The notes beneath the pieces are model-generated. The model made no database searches. It was not told the origin of the DNA and worked only from the letters and a program-made list of their open reading frames with translations. A DNA stretch of 64,000 bases from positions 143,485,950 through 143,549,949 of the forward strand of contig CP136063.1 of assembly GCA_032622095.1 (NCBI GenBank). The letters run 5' to 3'. Both the position numbers and the translations under genes were made by a program. Of the stretch, positions 37,475 through 48,634 are shown in pieces. Each line of letters opens with the position of its first letter. The first letter of the stretch is position 1. This DNA is from Siphonodentalium dalli (lineage: Eukaryota; Mollusca; Scaphopoda; Gadilida; Siphonodentaliidae).

Positions 37475-38610
37475 AACTATTTTTTGCAGTGTGGTCATGT
37501 TTGTTTTTTTCAAATTCAACAGCCCTCACATAGAGACAATCCTAACATGGTTTTATTGCGCAAGATCGATGAACGCTCCTCATCGTAGAATGTTTATATG
37601 TGTATATATATATGACCCATTGTAGCCCCCAAATACGCGAGATCACCGAGTCGCGGCTATATTGGATTCATCCAGGCCCCGTTCCGCGGTTCAAGTGCTA
37701 CAGGCCAAAGTTCTGGAGGTGCATTTCATATATGGGAATGGGGGTTGGATTAATCAGTGATTTGCTTATTTTTACTACTTTCTTTGAAAAGATTGATAAT
37801 ATTGGGCGATAATTGCACGGAATGAAATAAACGCTCTTTATGTTGATATGTCAAGAATACAATAACGGCGACAATTTGAGTATGGGTGGTACTCCGCAAC
37901 CTGTTCACATGTACAATTAGCTCAGTAAGTTTCGACCTCCAAACAGGTTCAATATGATTCAAAATGATTTAAGTGCAATGTGACACTTGTTGAGCGATAG
38001 GTTCGAAACAAGCCTATTTACTGTGGTACTTAGTAACGGAATAAAGTTCGCTGTGTGCTTATTTCATGGTCAAATAAGTCCACTGTTAACCAATGTTGAT
38101 ATTTTGGTTGAATGTGAACCTATTTTCTCGAGAATATGTTGCACTCTGATACATAAAGTCCGTATAACAAATATTTAACGTAAAGTCACGTGACGCTTTT
38201 GGTGCGAGGGGGGGGGGGCATAATTATTATACCCAGCAATGCTCACTTGTGCTTCATTCCAACCCAAATGTCACGAAACAAGTGAAACGACGTGGCGTAT
38301 TTCACATTGACATGTTAGTCCAGTGTGTTTATATGGTTTTACCCAGAACTAATAATTTGTTTGCAGGAATAGGTTCACAAACCCTCCAAAAACATACACA
38401 AACATCAACAGAGATCGGAAAAAGGGAAATTGGTGAATTTTGTGAAATTAAGTTTGGGAAAATCAGGTCAAACCAACAGTTTATGGATTTTGAGGGATGT
38501 GTATAACACATTTAAATTCATGAGTTATGCCAATTTCAAGTTAACTCGTTTGGGACGTGATTCTTTTGAGAAAACATTACTCACAGACGAGATTGTTTGC
38601 AGAAATTCTT
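37475..38610. other. Gene-free spacer
   Basis: No supported gene. Contains GTCACGTGAC near 38186-38195 and a 10-base G run near 38208-38218. Frames at 38249-38693 overlap in three phases and both strands and lack features. Confidence 0.5.
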
Positions 38611-39300
38611 TACTTTTATATAATTTTATAGCAATTTATGCGTTTATTCAATGTTGGGTCAGACGATTTGCCATGGCAGATTACTCCGCGTGACAACTCA
38701 TGCTATATGGGTGAACACCCGTAGTCTAAAATGTTCTAGAAATTTTGAGTAGATACCACCAAATTGCGACCGGTTGCCATAGCAACCTATTTTCGGAAAT
38801 CTCTGTGTTTGGGGGCTGTAATTTCGCTATATGACGATATGTTTGCGACATTTTGAATCAAATATAAATGATTTCCGAAGTTAAATGATCCAGGAGTATT
38901 TGCCAACATCTGAAACTAGCCTTGCTCGAAAATCACCCAACACCGACAGAGGGCGCCATTCAAAATGGCCACCAAAGCCCCGTTTTCTAACGATAAAATG
39001 CTTACTTTTATATCATTTTATAGCAATGTATGCGTTAATTCATTAATCAGACCATTTTTCATGACAGAATTCTCCACGTGACAACTCATAATATATATAT
39101 ATATATTGGTGATCATCCGTAGTCTATAAATCTTCAAAAAAAATTGGTAGATACCACCAAATTGCGACCAGTAGACATGGCAACCGATTTTCGGAATATT
39201 ATGTGTTTAGGGCTGCTGTAATTTCGGTATACGAGACGTCTGCATGCGACATTTTGAATCAAATGTAATTAATTTCCAAAAAAATGGGATCCAGAAATAC
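38611..39300. repeat. 392-bp period tandem duplication
   Basis: 38611 onward and 39003 onward share TAGATACCACCAAATTGCGACC, TACTTTTATAT, GTGACAACTCAT, CGACATTTTGAATCAAAT in the same order. The copies are about 75-80% identical, so the duplication is old. Non-coding. Confidence 0.75.
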
Positions 39301-39591
39301 ACTTAAATTGTCCCCGCTTCTTGTTCCTTCCGCTGAAGAGGTCAAGATTCACCTGTCATGGTGATTGCCAACCGAAAACTTATATACGCATCTATGACTT
39401 AGCCTACTGGCCGACGCCATTTTGGAACAACGACGTCACGAATCACGACACGCGACCTCCACGTGACGCCAAATATAGGTTACATCTTCCTGGACCCCTC
39501 ACTGAGTGATCGGCCTATATTGAATATATGTTACTGTGCGCAAAACATTTATTTATAAAAGAATCATTCGCTGATAACAAGTGGATGAAGT

Positions 39592-39658
39592 GGGAAACGG
39601 ATATATCCGTTTCCCGTCCTGTAGGTAATGTTTTGGGAAACGGATATATCCGTTTCCC
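39592..39658. repeat. Two 24-bp perfect palindromes, 43 bp apart
   Basis: 39592-39615 and 39635-39658 are identical perfect palindromes of the form GGGAAACGGATA/TATCCGTTTCCC. Each is followed by GTCCT. Repetition of an exact palindrome at short spacing suggests a protein-binding module or a transposon terminus, but nothing else identifies it. Confidence 0.75.
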
Positions 39659-39894
39659 GTCCTATTAATGATGTCGACCTTACTTTCCTGATTACAGAAC
39701 AGAAAATCAGATTCGTTAAGTATTTTTCGAGTTGTGTCCCTTCAAAAATGGGAGTTTACTTGGTTTCGAAGCCTCAATTTCACCAAGTTCTCCAAAAATA
39801 AATAAATTTAGCAGACGATATCGGGAATCTCGTTTAGCTGTGACATTTCGTAAAGCGAGGCACTCAACAGCACTGATTCGTTAAGGGCTTTGTG

Positions 39895-40854
39895 GACCCA
39901 ATTTTTCAAAAATTTTATTGAGTTAAAATAAAGGATTATGTTCATGTATAATTAGTAATCACAGAAACCATGCCCATTGATGCAACATTTTAAGTGTATA
40001 CTTCATGGTGTATTATGTTAGAAATACAAAATGTGAACTTTATTGAGATTTAAAAAAATAAAATTTACAGGCAATGGTCCAAGAAAAACAAAGTCCATAT
40101 CTAAGAATCAAATATGGGAATATGTACTGAACATTGTGATGAATGATGTACTACAAAAAAAATATTACATTTCTTGGGCGTTCTTTGAAAAAAATACTTT
40201 GAACCAGTTGTGAACAAATGATAAATACTTGCGTAAACATTGGTTGTGTGGATGCTAGAAGGTATGGGTTAAGCAGTGACCAATGTAATGCTGTGAACTC
40301 TGTTGACAATAGAATGCTAAGCCTCAATCAAAACCCTGCCAGACTATCATACTATATCTAGTAAGTAGGTCATCACCCACTCAACTTCCACATGAGTGAT
40401 TATCCTGACACCAGCTAAACGCTATTCACACCAGACTGGATATAAGCCATTGAAAGTTGACACATAAGCTGCTGGCTCTTATTCAACCATATTGTGAAGT
40501 TAGTATATCATTCGTGACTTGTCAACAACTGGTTCAAAGTAATTTTTTCAAAGAACGCTCAAGAAATATATATATTTTTTTGTAGTACATCATTCATCAC
40601 AGTGTTCATTCAGTACATATTCCCATATTTGATTCTTAGATATGGACTTTGTTTTTCTTGGACCATTGCCTGTAAATTAATTTTTTTTAAATCTCAATAA
40701 AGTTCACATTTTGTATTTCTAACATAATCCACCATGAAGTATACTCTTCAAATGTTGCATCAATGGGCATGTTTTCTATGATTACTAATATATATGAACA
40801 GAATCCTTTATTTGGACTCTAAAATCTTTTGGAAAAATTGGGTCCACCAAGCCC
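39895..40854. mobile_element. 960-bp snap-back element with ~330-bp inverted arms
   Basis: The left arm (39895-~40230) and right arm (~40503-40854) are reverse complements over ~330 bp at roughly 88-90% identity, separated by a ~275-bp non-coding loop. Ends are GGGCTTTGTGGACCCAATTT and its mirrored partner. TTAA lies directly outside both ends (39891-39894 and 40855-40858). It is a long-inverted-repeat MITE using TTAA targets, with no transposase. A transcript across it would form a long double-stranded hairpin. Confidence 0.87.
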
Positions 40855-41014
40855 TTAAGCGAGGTACTCGACCGCACGATCAATCTTAATCATATATGCA
40901 TAATTTAAAGCCAGTTGGTGGTTTGCGCTCCAAAATACACCTAATAATATTATCTTTTTGTCGGTATCGAATTAGGTCAATACAAACTTGAACTACTTTT
41001 CTGCGAGCATTGAG

Positions 41015-42744
41015 GGCTGAATTCTGATCTCAGGTCTAGACCACCCTCATAATCACGGTGTTCCATGTCATGACTTGGTCTCGCGAAACCACCTGGTCCC
41101 AAGCTGGGGTCGGCGCATTATTGTACAATAAACGACAATCAACGACAATCTATGGGCAAAAGCGTGCTGCGCGCTGCATCGAGATTGGTGTGTTGGTGTC
41201 ACCAAACCTGAGCACATGAAAGCGGATTATCTCCGTGTTGTATAGCGGTATCTGTATGCCGTCGATGTTCGACAGGGTTCACGGGGCAGGGGGTGGTTCG
41301 GATTTCTCACCCCCTATGCGGATGTCACGACGTTGTCAGTTTTACGGGTGGAGGAAAGTCTACGCAGAGAGTATATTTCACCGAGAAATCACTCCGCTAT
41401 TTGTAGAAACCACCGATCCCGGAAAGGGACCGACAGACTTGTCCAGATACACGAATAAGATTATCCTCATTTAGAGTGGATCGCGAATTCGCGCTTGTCG
41501 GCATTCGAGCCAGCTTCGTCAGCGCTAGACGGCAAATGGCGGCATAATGCCCCGAGCATTCTACAGACGTGACCACCGGCGTCCTTTACAATCAATGTTC
41601 AGAGTAAAATATTGTTTGTTCGGATCAAGAACTATATATTGTTCAACTTTGAGTCAAAATATTACACAGAAATTACATTCAGCTCTTGAAAACATTTCGA
41701 ACCAATATTATAGGGATATCAAGTGGGGAATTCCCAACAACTGGAAATAGTGAGGTACCTGTTGAAAATGTTCAATTCATTGGGTGAGGGGGTGACAGGT
41801 GCGATGTAATTCCGCGGACTTGGGAATTGAACATTTAGAAAGATTCTAACTAACTATCGCCGTGATTGAAAATTATTTTCCAGAAAATTTAATGGTCACA
41901 ACGGGGGGGGGGGTGGGGGGGTGGGGCTGGGTATTATCAGGGGGGAGTCAGGAAAAAAATTCCGGACACTAGGCGCTTTTTTTATTTTTTCCGCTCTCTG
42001 GGTACCCACCACCCCCTAAGTTTATTTTTTTTCCGATTGTTGGATAGGGACCCACCCCTCCAAACTGCTTCAAATGACTATTTTACTCAGTTTTCCTGAT
42101 CCTATCCGATGAATGTTCCCTATCATGATTATAGAAGCATTCCTACTTTTTATTTATCAACAAGACTGTAAAGTTCAAAATAAATCTCCAATAAATGTTG
42201 GCTGTAGGGTATGCTGATGGATTGACATTTGAAATCCAAGATGGCTGCTGGTGGCCATATTTGTTTTTAAAAACATTTGGGTCAAAAATGGAGGCTCCCA
42301 TCTAGAGGTCACTTCGAAGATTCATATGAAGTTTGGTGACGATTGGGTGAGAAATGTGACCTGTAAGGTGTGCTAAAGGATTTGGTCATACGAAGAACAA
42401 AATCCAAGATGGCCGCTGGCAGCCCTTTTTTTCTTACAAAATTCGGGACAAAATGGTAGGCACATATCGAGAGGTCACACCGAAGATCCATATGAAGGTT
42501 GGTGATGATAGGATGCGGGATAAGCTCTGCAACACAGGCTTGAATGACAATAACACAGGCTTGAATGACATTGGTTTACGTAAACCTGAGTTTCAAAAAG
42601 ACGAGAATACGGACCAATGCGGACCAATAATCCCAGCTTACTCGCTCCGCAGCATGGTAACACATCGCGATCGCCGTGGTTTGGGCCAGGTCTAGACTAT
42701 AGTTTACGCGAAGCCTGGTCCAGACCAGAGACCAGAATTCGGCC
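41015..42744. mobile_element. Possible element with 28-bp imperfect inverted ends
   Basis: 41015-41042 (GGCTGAATTCTGATCTCAGG...) and 42717-42744 are inverted repeats with about five mismatches. No target duplication was found. The span is GC-richer in 41080-41530 and contains overlapping 79- and 67-residue plus-strand frames (41235-41474, 41547-41750) with no recognised domain, plus a G-run at 41900-41930. It may be a decayed DNA transposon. Confidence 0.3.
42225..42510. repeat. AAATCCAAGATGG dispersed-repeat fragment
   Basis: Two diverged copies start near 42232 and 42400. Each carries AAATCCAAGATGGC(T/C)GCTGG, then GAGGTCAC, then GAAGAT(T/C)CATATGAAG(T/G)TTGGTGA. Repeats with this text are widespread in marine invertebrate genomes. 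Non-coding. Confidence 0.5.
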
Positions 42745-42814
42745 GTAAATGTCCCAGAACAACATATCCTCCTTGAAATAGGTTCATATTTGACCTAAAC
42801 ATTGACATTATAAG

Positions 42815-42956
42815 TTATTGTGGTGGATTGACGGTAACATGGTGTGACATTTTGACGGATTGGAATTTATGTTCAACCGAGTCGCGAAGCGACGAGGTTG
42901 AACATACGCTCCAAGCCGTCAAGGTCACACCATGTTACCATCAATCCACCACAATA
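42815..42956. repeat. 142-bp near-perfect hairpin (snap-back MITE)
   Basis: TTATTGTGGTGGATTGACGG at the left is mirrored at the right end. Pairing continues inward through GGTAACATGGTGTGAC and ATGTTCAACC, to a tip around GAGTCGCGAAGCGACGA. Mismatches are few. No clear target duplication. Confidence 0.8.
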
Positions 42957-43575
42957 ACGTATATGTTCTGCCGACAGTCCTGGTCATTCTTAGAATTTTG
43001 ACATTTATTCCGAAGAATGATCAGCATAAAATGTCATAATCTCCTATCGCTCTCACCATAACGTTGTTCAACGTAAATGACGTCATGAAAAAGCAGGTCA
43101 GCGAGAGACGATGAAACGGTTGTCTTGGTTTCCCTTATTTTGACGGCTCGAGACGTAAACATAGGCTATAGGATATGTTGCGCGGATCTCTGACCAATCA
43201 ACGACGCGGTTTCTTACTGGAGGCGGAACATATGTTCATATTGGACTCCTGAGATAAGCCCACAGTGAGCTTATATGTTATCCCGCTGAACGGCGCGTGC
43301 CGTAGTGAAAACGCATTAGCGTGAATCTGTTAAGTCGTGTCGATGAAAAAAGGTAGATTACATGATGCCAATAGAGGCTTAATTATGTCGTATGGACAAA
43401 AAACCGCATCCTATGTCCATATAGAGCGTATATTTATATTCCCAAAAACAAAAAAAACAAACAAAAACAAACACAGCCATTTGCACGGCAAGGAAAAGAA
43501 AAAAAGTTGCGTGTTCGACTAAACCTGATATGGTAAAGCGTTTGTTTCACTTCTGTGCGAAGGATTGAAACGACT
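42957..43575. other. Gene-free spacer
   Basis: No supported gene. Contains a CpG-containing stretch near 43190-43310 and an A/C-rich low-complexity run (43440-43510) that produces a spurious lysine-rich frame. Confidence 0.5.
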
Positions 43576-43775
43576 GTTACGCCGAGTTTTGTAGTAATTT
43601 ACGAGTTATGTGGTAGCTCACTAATTATGTAAATAACACTCGCCGAGTTGGGTGGTAGCTCACGAGCTCTGTCGTAAAATCAACGAGTAATGTAGTAATT
43701 TGAGGTCACGAGCTCTGTAGTAGAAAATAAACGAGCTTTGTAGTAGAAAACAAGCTAACGAGAATCGTCGTTTTT
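43576..43775 (+). repeat. ACGAG-(x)-TGTAGTAG degenerate minisatellite
   Basis: Seven or eight variants of the word ACGAGCTCTGTAGTAG recur at about 20-32 bp spacing. Non-coding and strongly diverged. Confidence 0.6.
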
Positions 43776-43984
43776 TGCAGTAACATATTTCTTTATTTTC
43801 GAAGAACAGTTTGGACTTTATGCAATATTATACAGTAAATTCAGGTGTGTGAATTAAGTTAGTTATGCGTTCGACATTCGAATTTCACATAACTCGTCGG
43901 TTACCAGAAAACTCGGCGTATAAACCAGGCGTAAACGATTGGATAATTGCTGTGACCATGGCATATGAAGCCAGTATATCAATG

Positions 43985-44560
43985 CCCATATAAAAAAAAA
44001 CCCGGGGTACATCCCCCGGTATACCTGGTTATACCATGGTTTACCAGGGTTGTACCCCGGTATATTCCCAGTTGTACCATGGTACAACCCTGTCTGTCCA
44101 CAGGCACAACCCTGGTTGTACCCATGTACAATCTTGACACAAAGCATAGATTACAAATATATGGCTAATTCAGCCTATGTGAAGATTTGTGAGAGACTGT
44201 CTAAATAAATGACATAGTACAAAGCTGAAAACCCCAAAATACTTCAGGGGCTGTCGATTTTTGTGTGCACCCTGGTATACCCCGGTATGATAAATCACTT
44301 TTAGGGAAATGGCGCTCAAGCTGCTGGCCATACCTTCTGAGAGATAGCTCTATAATGGTCGGGCTTACAGACTACCCTCTACCCTATACATATATCGCAC
44401 CACAATGCCATGTTCTTTGATCCAAGTAATATATGACATAATTACCCATATAAAAACAACTCCAGGGAACATCCCCCGGTAGGCCCCAATACCTAGGTAC
44501 CGGTATACCATAGCTCATTATAAATAGAGTAGTCGTACCCTGGTATACCCAGGTGTGAAT
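43985..44560. repeat. Palindromic GGTATACC / GGTTGTACC cluster
   Basis: Many short palindromic words built on CCCCGGTATACC, ACCATGGT and CCTGGTTGTACC crowd 43995-44130, with further copies at 44265-44290 and 44470-44560. The same word family recurs at 59415-59525 beside the same kind of TACACA/TGTGTA cluster. Confidence 0.65.
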
Positions 44561-44599
44561 CAATTTGATGCACCCTACTAGTAAATGGATATACTCTTT

Positions 44600-44965
44600 A
44601 AAAACACTGTGTAGAAACGCTACACACTTTGTACACATATATGTGTAACATCTGCTCCCCAACAATTATGTGTAGAAACTGTTGAGCAATTTTTGGTACA
44701 CACAATATGTGTAGCTCTATACACACATATATGTGTAGCCGCTATACACTTATGTGTAGTAAAAAGTTGGTAGACAGTTACTACACAGTTAGTACACAGA
44801 TAATACACAGTTAGTGTGTACTTTATGTATACACATTTGTGTACATAGTACACAGTAGTGTGTACTTTATTTATACACATCTGTGTAACAACCTACACAA
44901 TGTTGTAGTATATAGTACCCAGTATTGTGCATATTTGGTACACACTATGTATACACTTTATGCGT
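44600..44965. repeat. TACACA...TGTGTA palindromic cluster
   Basis: At least fifteen TACACA or TGTGTA words, often paired as TACACATATATGTGTA-type palindromes, fill this stretch. The cysteine- and valine-rich minus-strand frame across it (44620-44880) is a by-product of GTGTA/ACACA repetition and not a gene. Confidence 0.7.
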
Positions 44966-45188
44966 AATAAATTTACATGCATTCTTTTTGCAAATATTGG
45001 ACATTTTTGGGTGATGTAGCAACTGTAATGTCGAATCAGAATCACATGGTTGAGGCCACTGAATTTAACCCATCACAGTAAGAATGTTTGATATTGAAAG
45101 CGATAATTATTAGCCAAAACAAATCATGAAAAACATGCTATCATATGTTATATATGCTGAATGGACCTCATATTACATTGGCATTTAC

Positions 45189-46200
45189 ATGTACTGGTAT
45201 AATAAATTTGCAATGACAATGAAATGGGCAAGAAAAGTTTAACTCACTATTTTTTAAATTAATAATTGCTTTAATCCAGCATTGAAGCCACTTCTTCAAT
45301 TGACAGGGCGCGAGGATCTTTGGATTGACTCCAAGCCACCTCTCCCGTGTCAATGACATGAAGATCTTTCAAAAATTGAGAATGAAAGTATCATATTGAT
45401 AAATTTTGTTGAGAAAACACAGCATTGTCAGAAAAATGTTACCCAGAATGAAATCCCGAGGAATGTGCTATTAGATATACATCCAGTATGCTTAATTGAT
45501 CGAACATCACCCATAGTTGGCATTGTCATTTGCCTGTAAAATAAATTGGCAATTAAACAATTATATTGAACCGGAAAAGTTAGATGCACTCAAGTTTATA
45601 TTTTAATTGCTTGCATCCAGGATTAGGCACCGAAGTCACCTCTTCAATTGACAGGGTATGAGGATCTTTGGAGTGACTCAATGACAAGAGGATTTTTCTA
45701 AAACTGAGTGAGCATGAAAATATCATTTTGATAAGTTTTGACACGAGGACACAACACTCTCCAAAAAGTATCAACCCATTAGTTATCATATACATGTATA
45801 TCGGATTTGTGGAATGGAATTAACTTCAGAGAAAGTTGGCATTGAAATTTATATATACCGGTACAATAAAATGGCAATGACAATACAAACAATGCTATTA
45901 TGAATAGAGTTACATGCATGTTACATGTATTTTAATAATTGCTCTCATTCTGGAGTCAGCATCGAAGTCACCTCTTCAATTGACAGGGCATGAGGATCTT
46001 TATAATGATTCCAAGCCACCTCTCCCGCATTAATGCCATGAGGATTTTTCGAAAACTGAGCATATATTAAATTTATCGTTTTTATCTGTTTTGAACTTTT
46101 GACGAGACAGCACTGTCAGATAAGTACTGTTAAAATTTACGAAAGAAGTTACAAGTAAAAGTGGGACCAGCAGTTTCTGTTGCGTTACATGTACGGTAGC
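45189..46200 (-). repeat. Three tandem modules with a decayed coding-like repeat
   Basis: Modules start near 45189, 45535 and 45851 and share the 45220-45370 pattern. On the minus strand, modules A and C read FLKDLHVIDTGEVAW-SQSKDPRALSIEEVASML and FSKNPHGINAGEVAW-NHYKDPHALSIEEVTSML. Module B has lost about 20 bases and has a stop, keeping only SKDPHTLSIEEVTS. The peptide is itself a doubled 16-residue motif K(D/N)P-x5-EV(A/T). Acceptor-like AG occurs before modules B and C but no good GT donor follows. Either a decayed repeat-protein exon array or a minisatellite with a long open phase. Confidence 0.4.
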
Positions 46201-46494
46201 TAGGATACCACCAGTCATTGAACAGGAATCACTTCTCTATTACTTTCATGGTGTATCATGGAAATTAAGATTCAGTATCAATGCTTACATTACAATTCAG
46301 AAGCAGAATACACAGAACACATATCATTACTGTATGGTAGACCTCTACTTCCTGATATAGCACATTTTATATCTGATTCTGTAGTCATCCTGAAAAAATA
46401 AATATATGAAGTCAGAATTTTAAATTATTTTTTATGTATGTCATGGTTTGAACTGAAAAAAATATATTATAGCATAGATCTTAAAGGTACTCAA

Positions 46495-46880
46495 TCCGAT
46501 TAAGCACCCCTAAATTACTATTTCTTCGGCTTCAGGGGTAAAAAATAATTAATTTGAGTCGAGGAACCCATCCATCAAAGCTCAGAATGATCAGATAGAT
46601 TTTGTTTTTAATTTGTAATTTTCTCGAGATGTGTACTAATAATTGCAACAGAAACATTTATTCAAACGGACGAAGATGGATAACTCTAAAATGAAGCACT
46701 GAGAACTTCTTTTTGACGGCATGTTCTGGGCCAGAAACAAGAGATAACAAAACTTCAAAAATTGATATCTGATCACTCTGAGGGTTGATGGGTAGGTTAC
46801 TCGACTCGAAACAATTATTTATTTTACCTCAGAAGCCAAATAAATAGTAATTTATGAGGGTCTAATCGGATTGAGTACCT
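46495..46880. mobile_element. 386-bp MITE with ~110-bp inverted arms, TTAA flanks
   Basis: Left arm 46495-46604 and right arm 46769-46880 are reverse complements (AGGTACTCAATCCGATTA at the ends) at about 80-85%. TTAA lies outside both ends (46491-46494, 46881-46884). Single-arm relatives occur at 47255-47365 and, inside the foldback element, at about 32235-32345. No coding capacity. Confidence 0.75.
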
Positions 46881-46884
46881 TTAA

Positions 46885-48480
46885 CATTTAACCAACCATT
46901 TTCAGACACACCCCCACCCCCCACTTGTTGATGAAATTCCACAAATCAGGTTCCAGGTACCAATGTTAATCATATTTCCCAAACATGAAATGACACACTC
47001 TATGATTTCCAGGCTTCAATTTAAAGATGAATTATCTGTTCCCACAACAAGTATATAGTTTCCTCGGTATAACATAACAGAAATGAATCAAAAACACCTA
47101 CCTGGGAACACTACTATCAATTAATATTGATTTCCTTATATAATGTGACTATCAAGTTGCCCTGTGGGACATATATTTGTCACTATTTTTTAAAATAGTT
47201 ATCGCTCAGAACAAACACGAGCTGTAAACTGTTTAAATATAATCAATATTAAGTATGCATCATCCGATTAGATGCCCCTCAATAAGGCTCAATTACTATA
47301 TATTTGGATTCGGGTGGGAGGATATTTGATTTGAGTCGATGAACCCACCCACCAAAGCTAAGAGTTATTACATATTCATTTTTTAAATCTATTATTTTTC
47401 ACCATCGAGACTTAATAGTGGCCTGGGAAAAAGTCAACGGGCCAATGGTCTTGGACCAAATTGCGGATGAAGATGATAACTCTAAAATCAAGTAGCTTTG
47501 TGTTGATAATGAGGCAAAATTTTCATTGAACAACATGTTGATAAATAACACATTTTGAGCAATGTTATACTATAATTGACATTATTTTTGAGCAATTAAT
47601 CGATTCTGATAACTGAAGCAGCATTTCAAATTATGTTGTTGTTGGAACCTGAATATATGGGGTCCATTGAATCAAATTGAGAACTTGCACGCTAAATTAT
47701 ACCTGAAATGCTTTATATAATTATTATACAATGAAGTAAAATAAATAATCACTCCAAAGATTAAAAAAACATGTAAGTATAGTTAGTATACAGACTGTCA
47801 ATGCGGTGAACGTTATTGCACCAATTTGTTGGGGCTCAAGTTCCGTGAAATATTACATGAGTGGCCAGTGTCAAGTTGCATCTTGCAGCATAACACTTTA
47901 ACATAACAGATAAGTGCACAGTGTGTTTGCCTACTCCAAGTGCAGGTGTGGTTTGGTTTTGTATTTACTACACACCAATATTCAATCAAATAATAATATT
48001 TGTCCACTATCTAGGCAAGTTAGTTATATATTGAACATGGCAAGAAATTAAATTAATTCTCTGGTACTGGATAGGCTGTCATGCATGATGTCAAATATGT
48101 TGCGAGTCTCAATAACATCAGGATTGCACTAACGTGGACAAGCTGAAAAATTATACCAACAATGTAACTGAATTTACGAAATAGACCAAAATATCGCAGC
48201 TGTTTAATTAGACGTGAAATAAAATAAACTAAAGCTTTATTCCACACCTATTGTATTCAACCAAATCTCACCATTGAATACCTATTATTGTATGCCTCTA
48301 GTGGAATACAAGCCGGAACTATTTTTGTTGACGTCGCCAAAAAAGATGACATACAGGTACATTTAGTATGTCAACAATCAGCTTCAGGTGATGTCCTGAT
48401 CATAACCGGTTATCCATCAGACTTAAATCACGATAAAGGTAGCTGACTCATGGATTGATACAATGGTGTAGAATAAATAC
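46885..48480. other. Gene-free spacer with a MITE fragment
   Basis: No supported gene. 47255-47365 matches one arm of the 46495-46880 MITE, and 47430-47510 resembles part of its middle. Short hydrophobic minus-strand frames at 47813-48007 and 48053-48247 have no family features. Confidence 0.5.
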
Positions 48481-48634
48481 AGAACACAACATGCACCATA
48501 ATCCTGAATCTTTTATCGAACCCGCGGTGGACGGTGCATAGTTACAGTTCACTCAAGTTTTGCTGTCGCAAAATATATCCATGCGCCGTCTGCAACTCAT
48601 TTGATAAAAGATTATCGATGTGCGTTGTGTTATG
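48481..48634. repeat. Imperfect inverted repeat, 154 bp
   Basis: AGAACACAACATGCACCATA at the left pairs with the right-end text ATCGATGTGCGTTGTGTTA, and TTTTATC pairs with GATAAAA further in. A small, diverged snap-back MITE is the simplest reading. Confidence 0.5.

Noticed and set aside
44620-44880. Cysteine-rich minus-strand frame resembling a small secreted protein
   Set aside because: The cysteine and valine spacing follows directly from the TACACA/TGTGTA repeat; no signal peptide.
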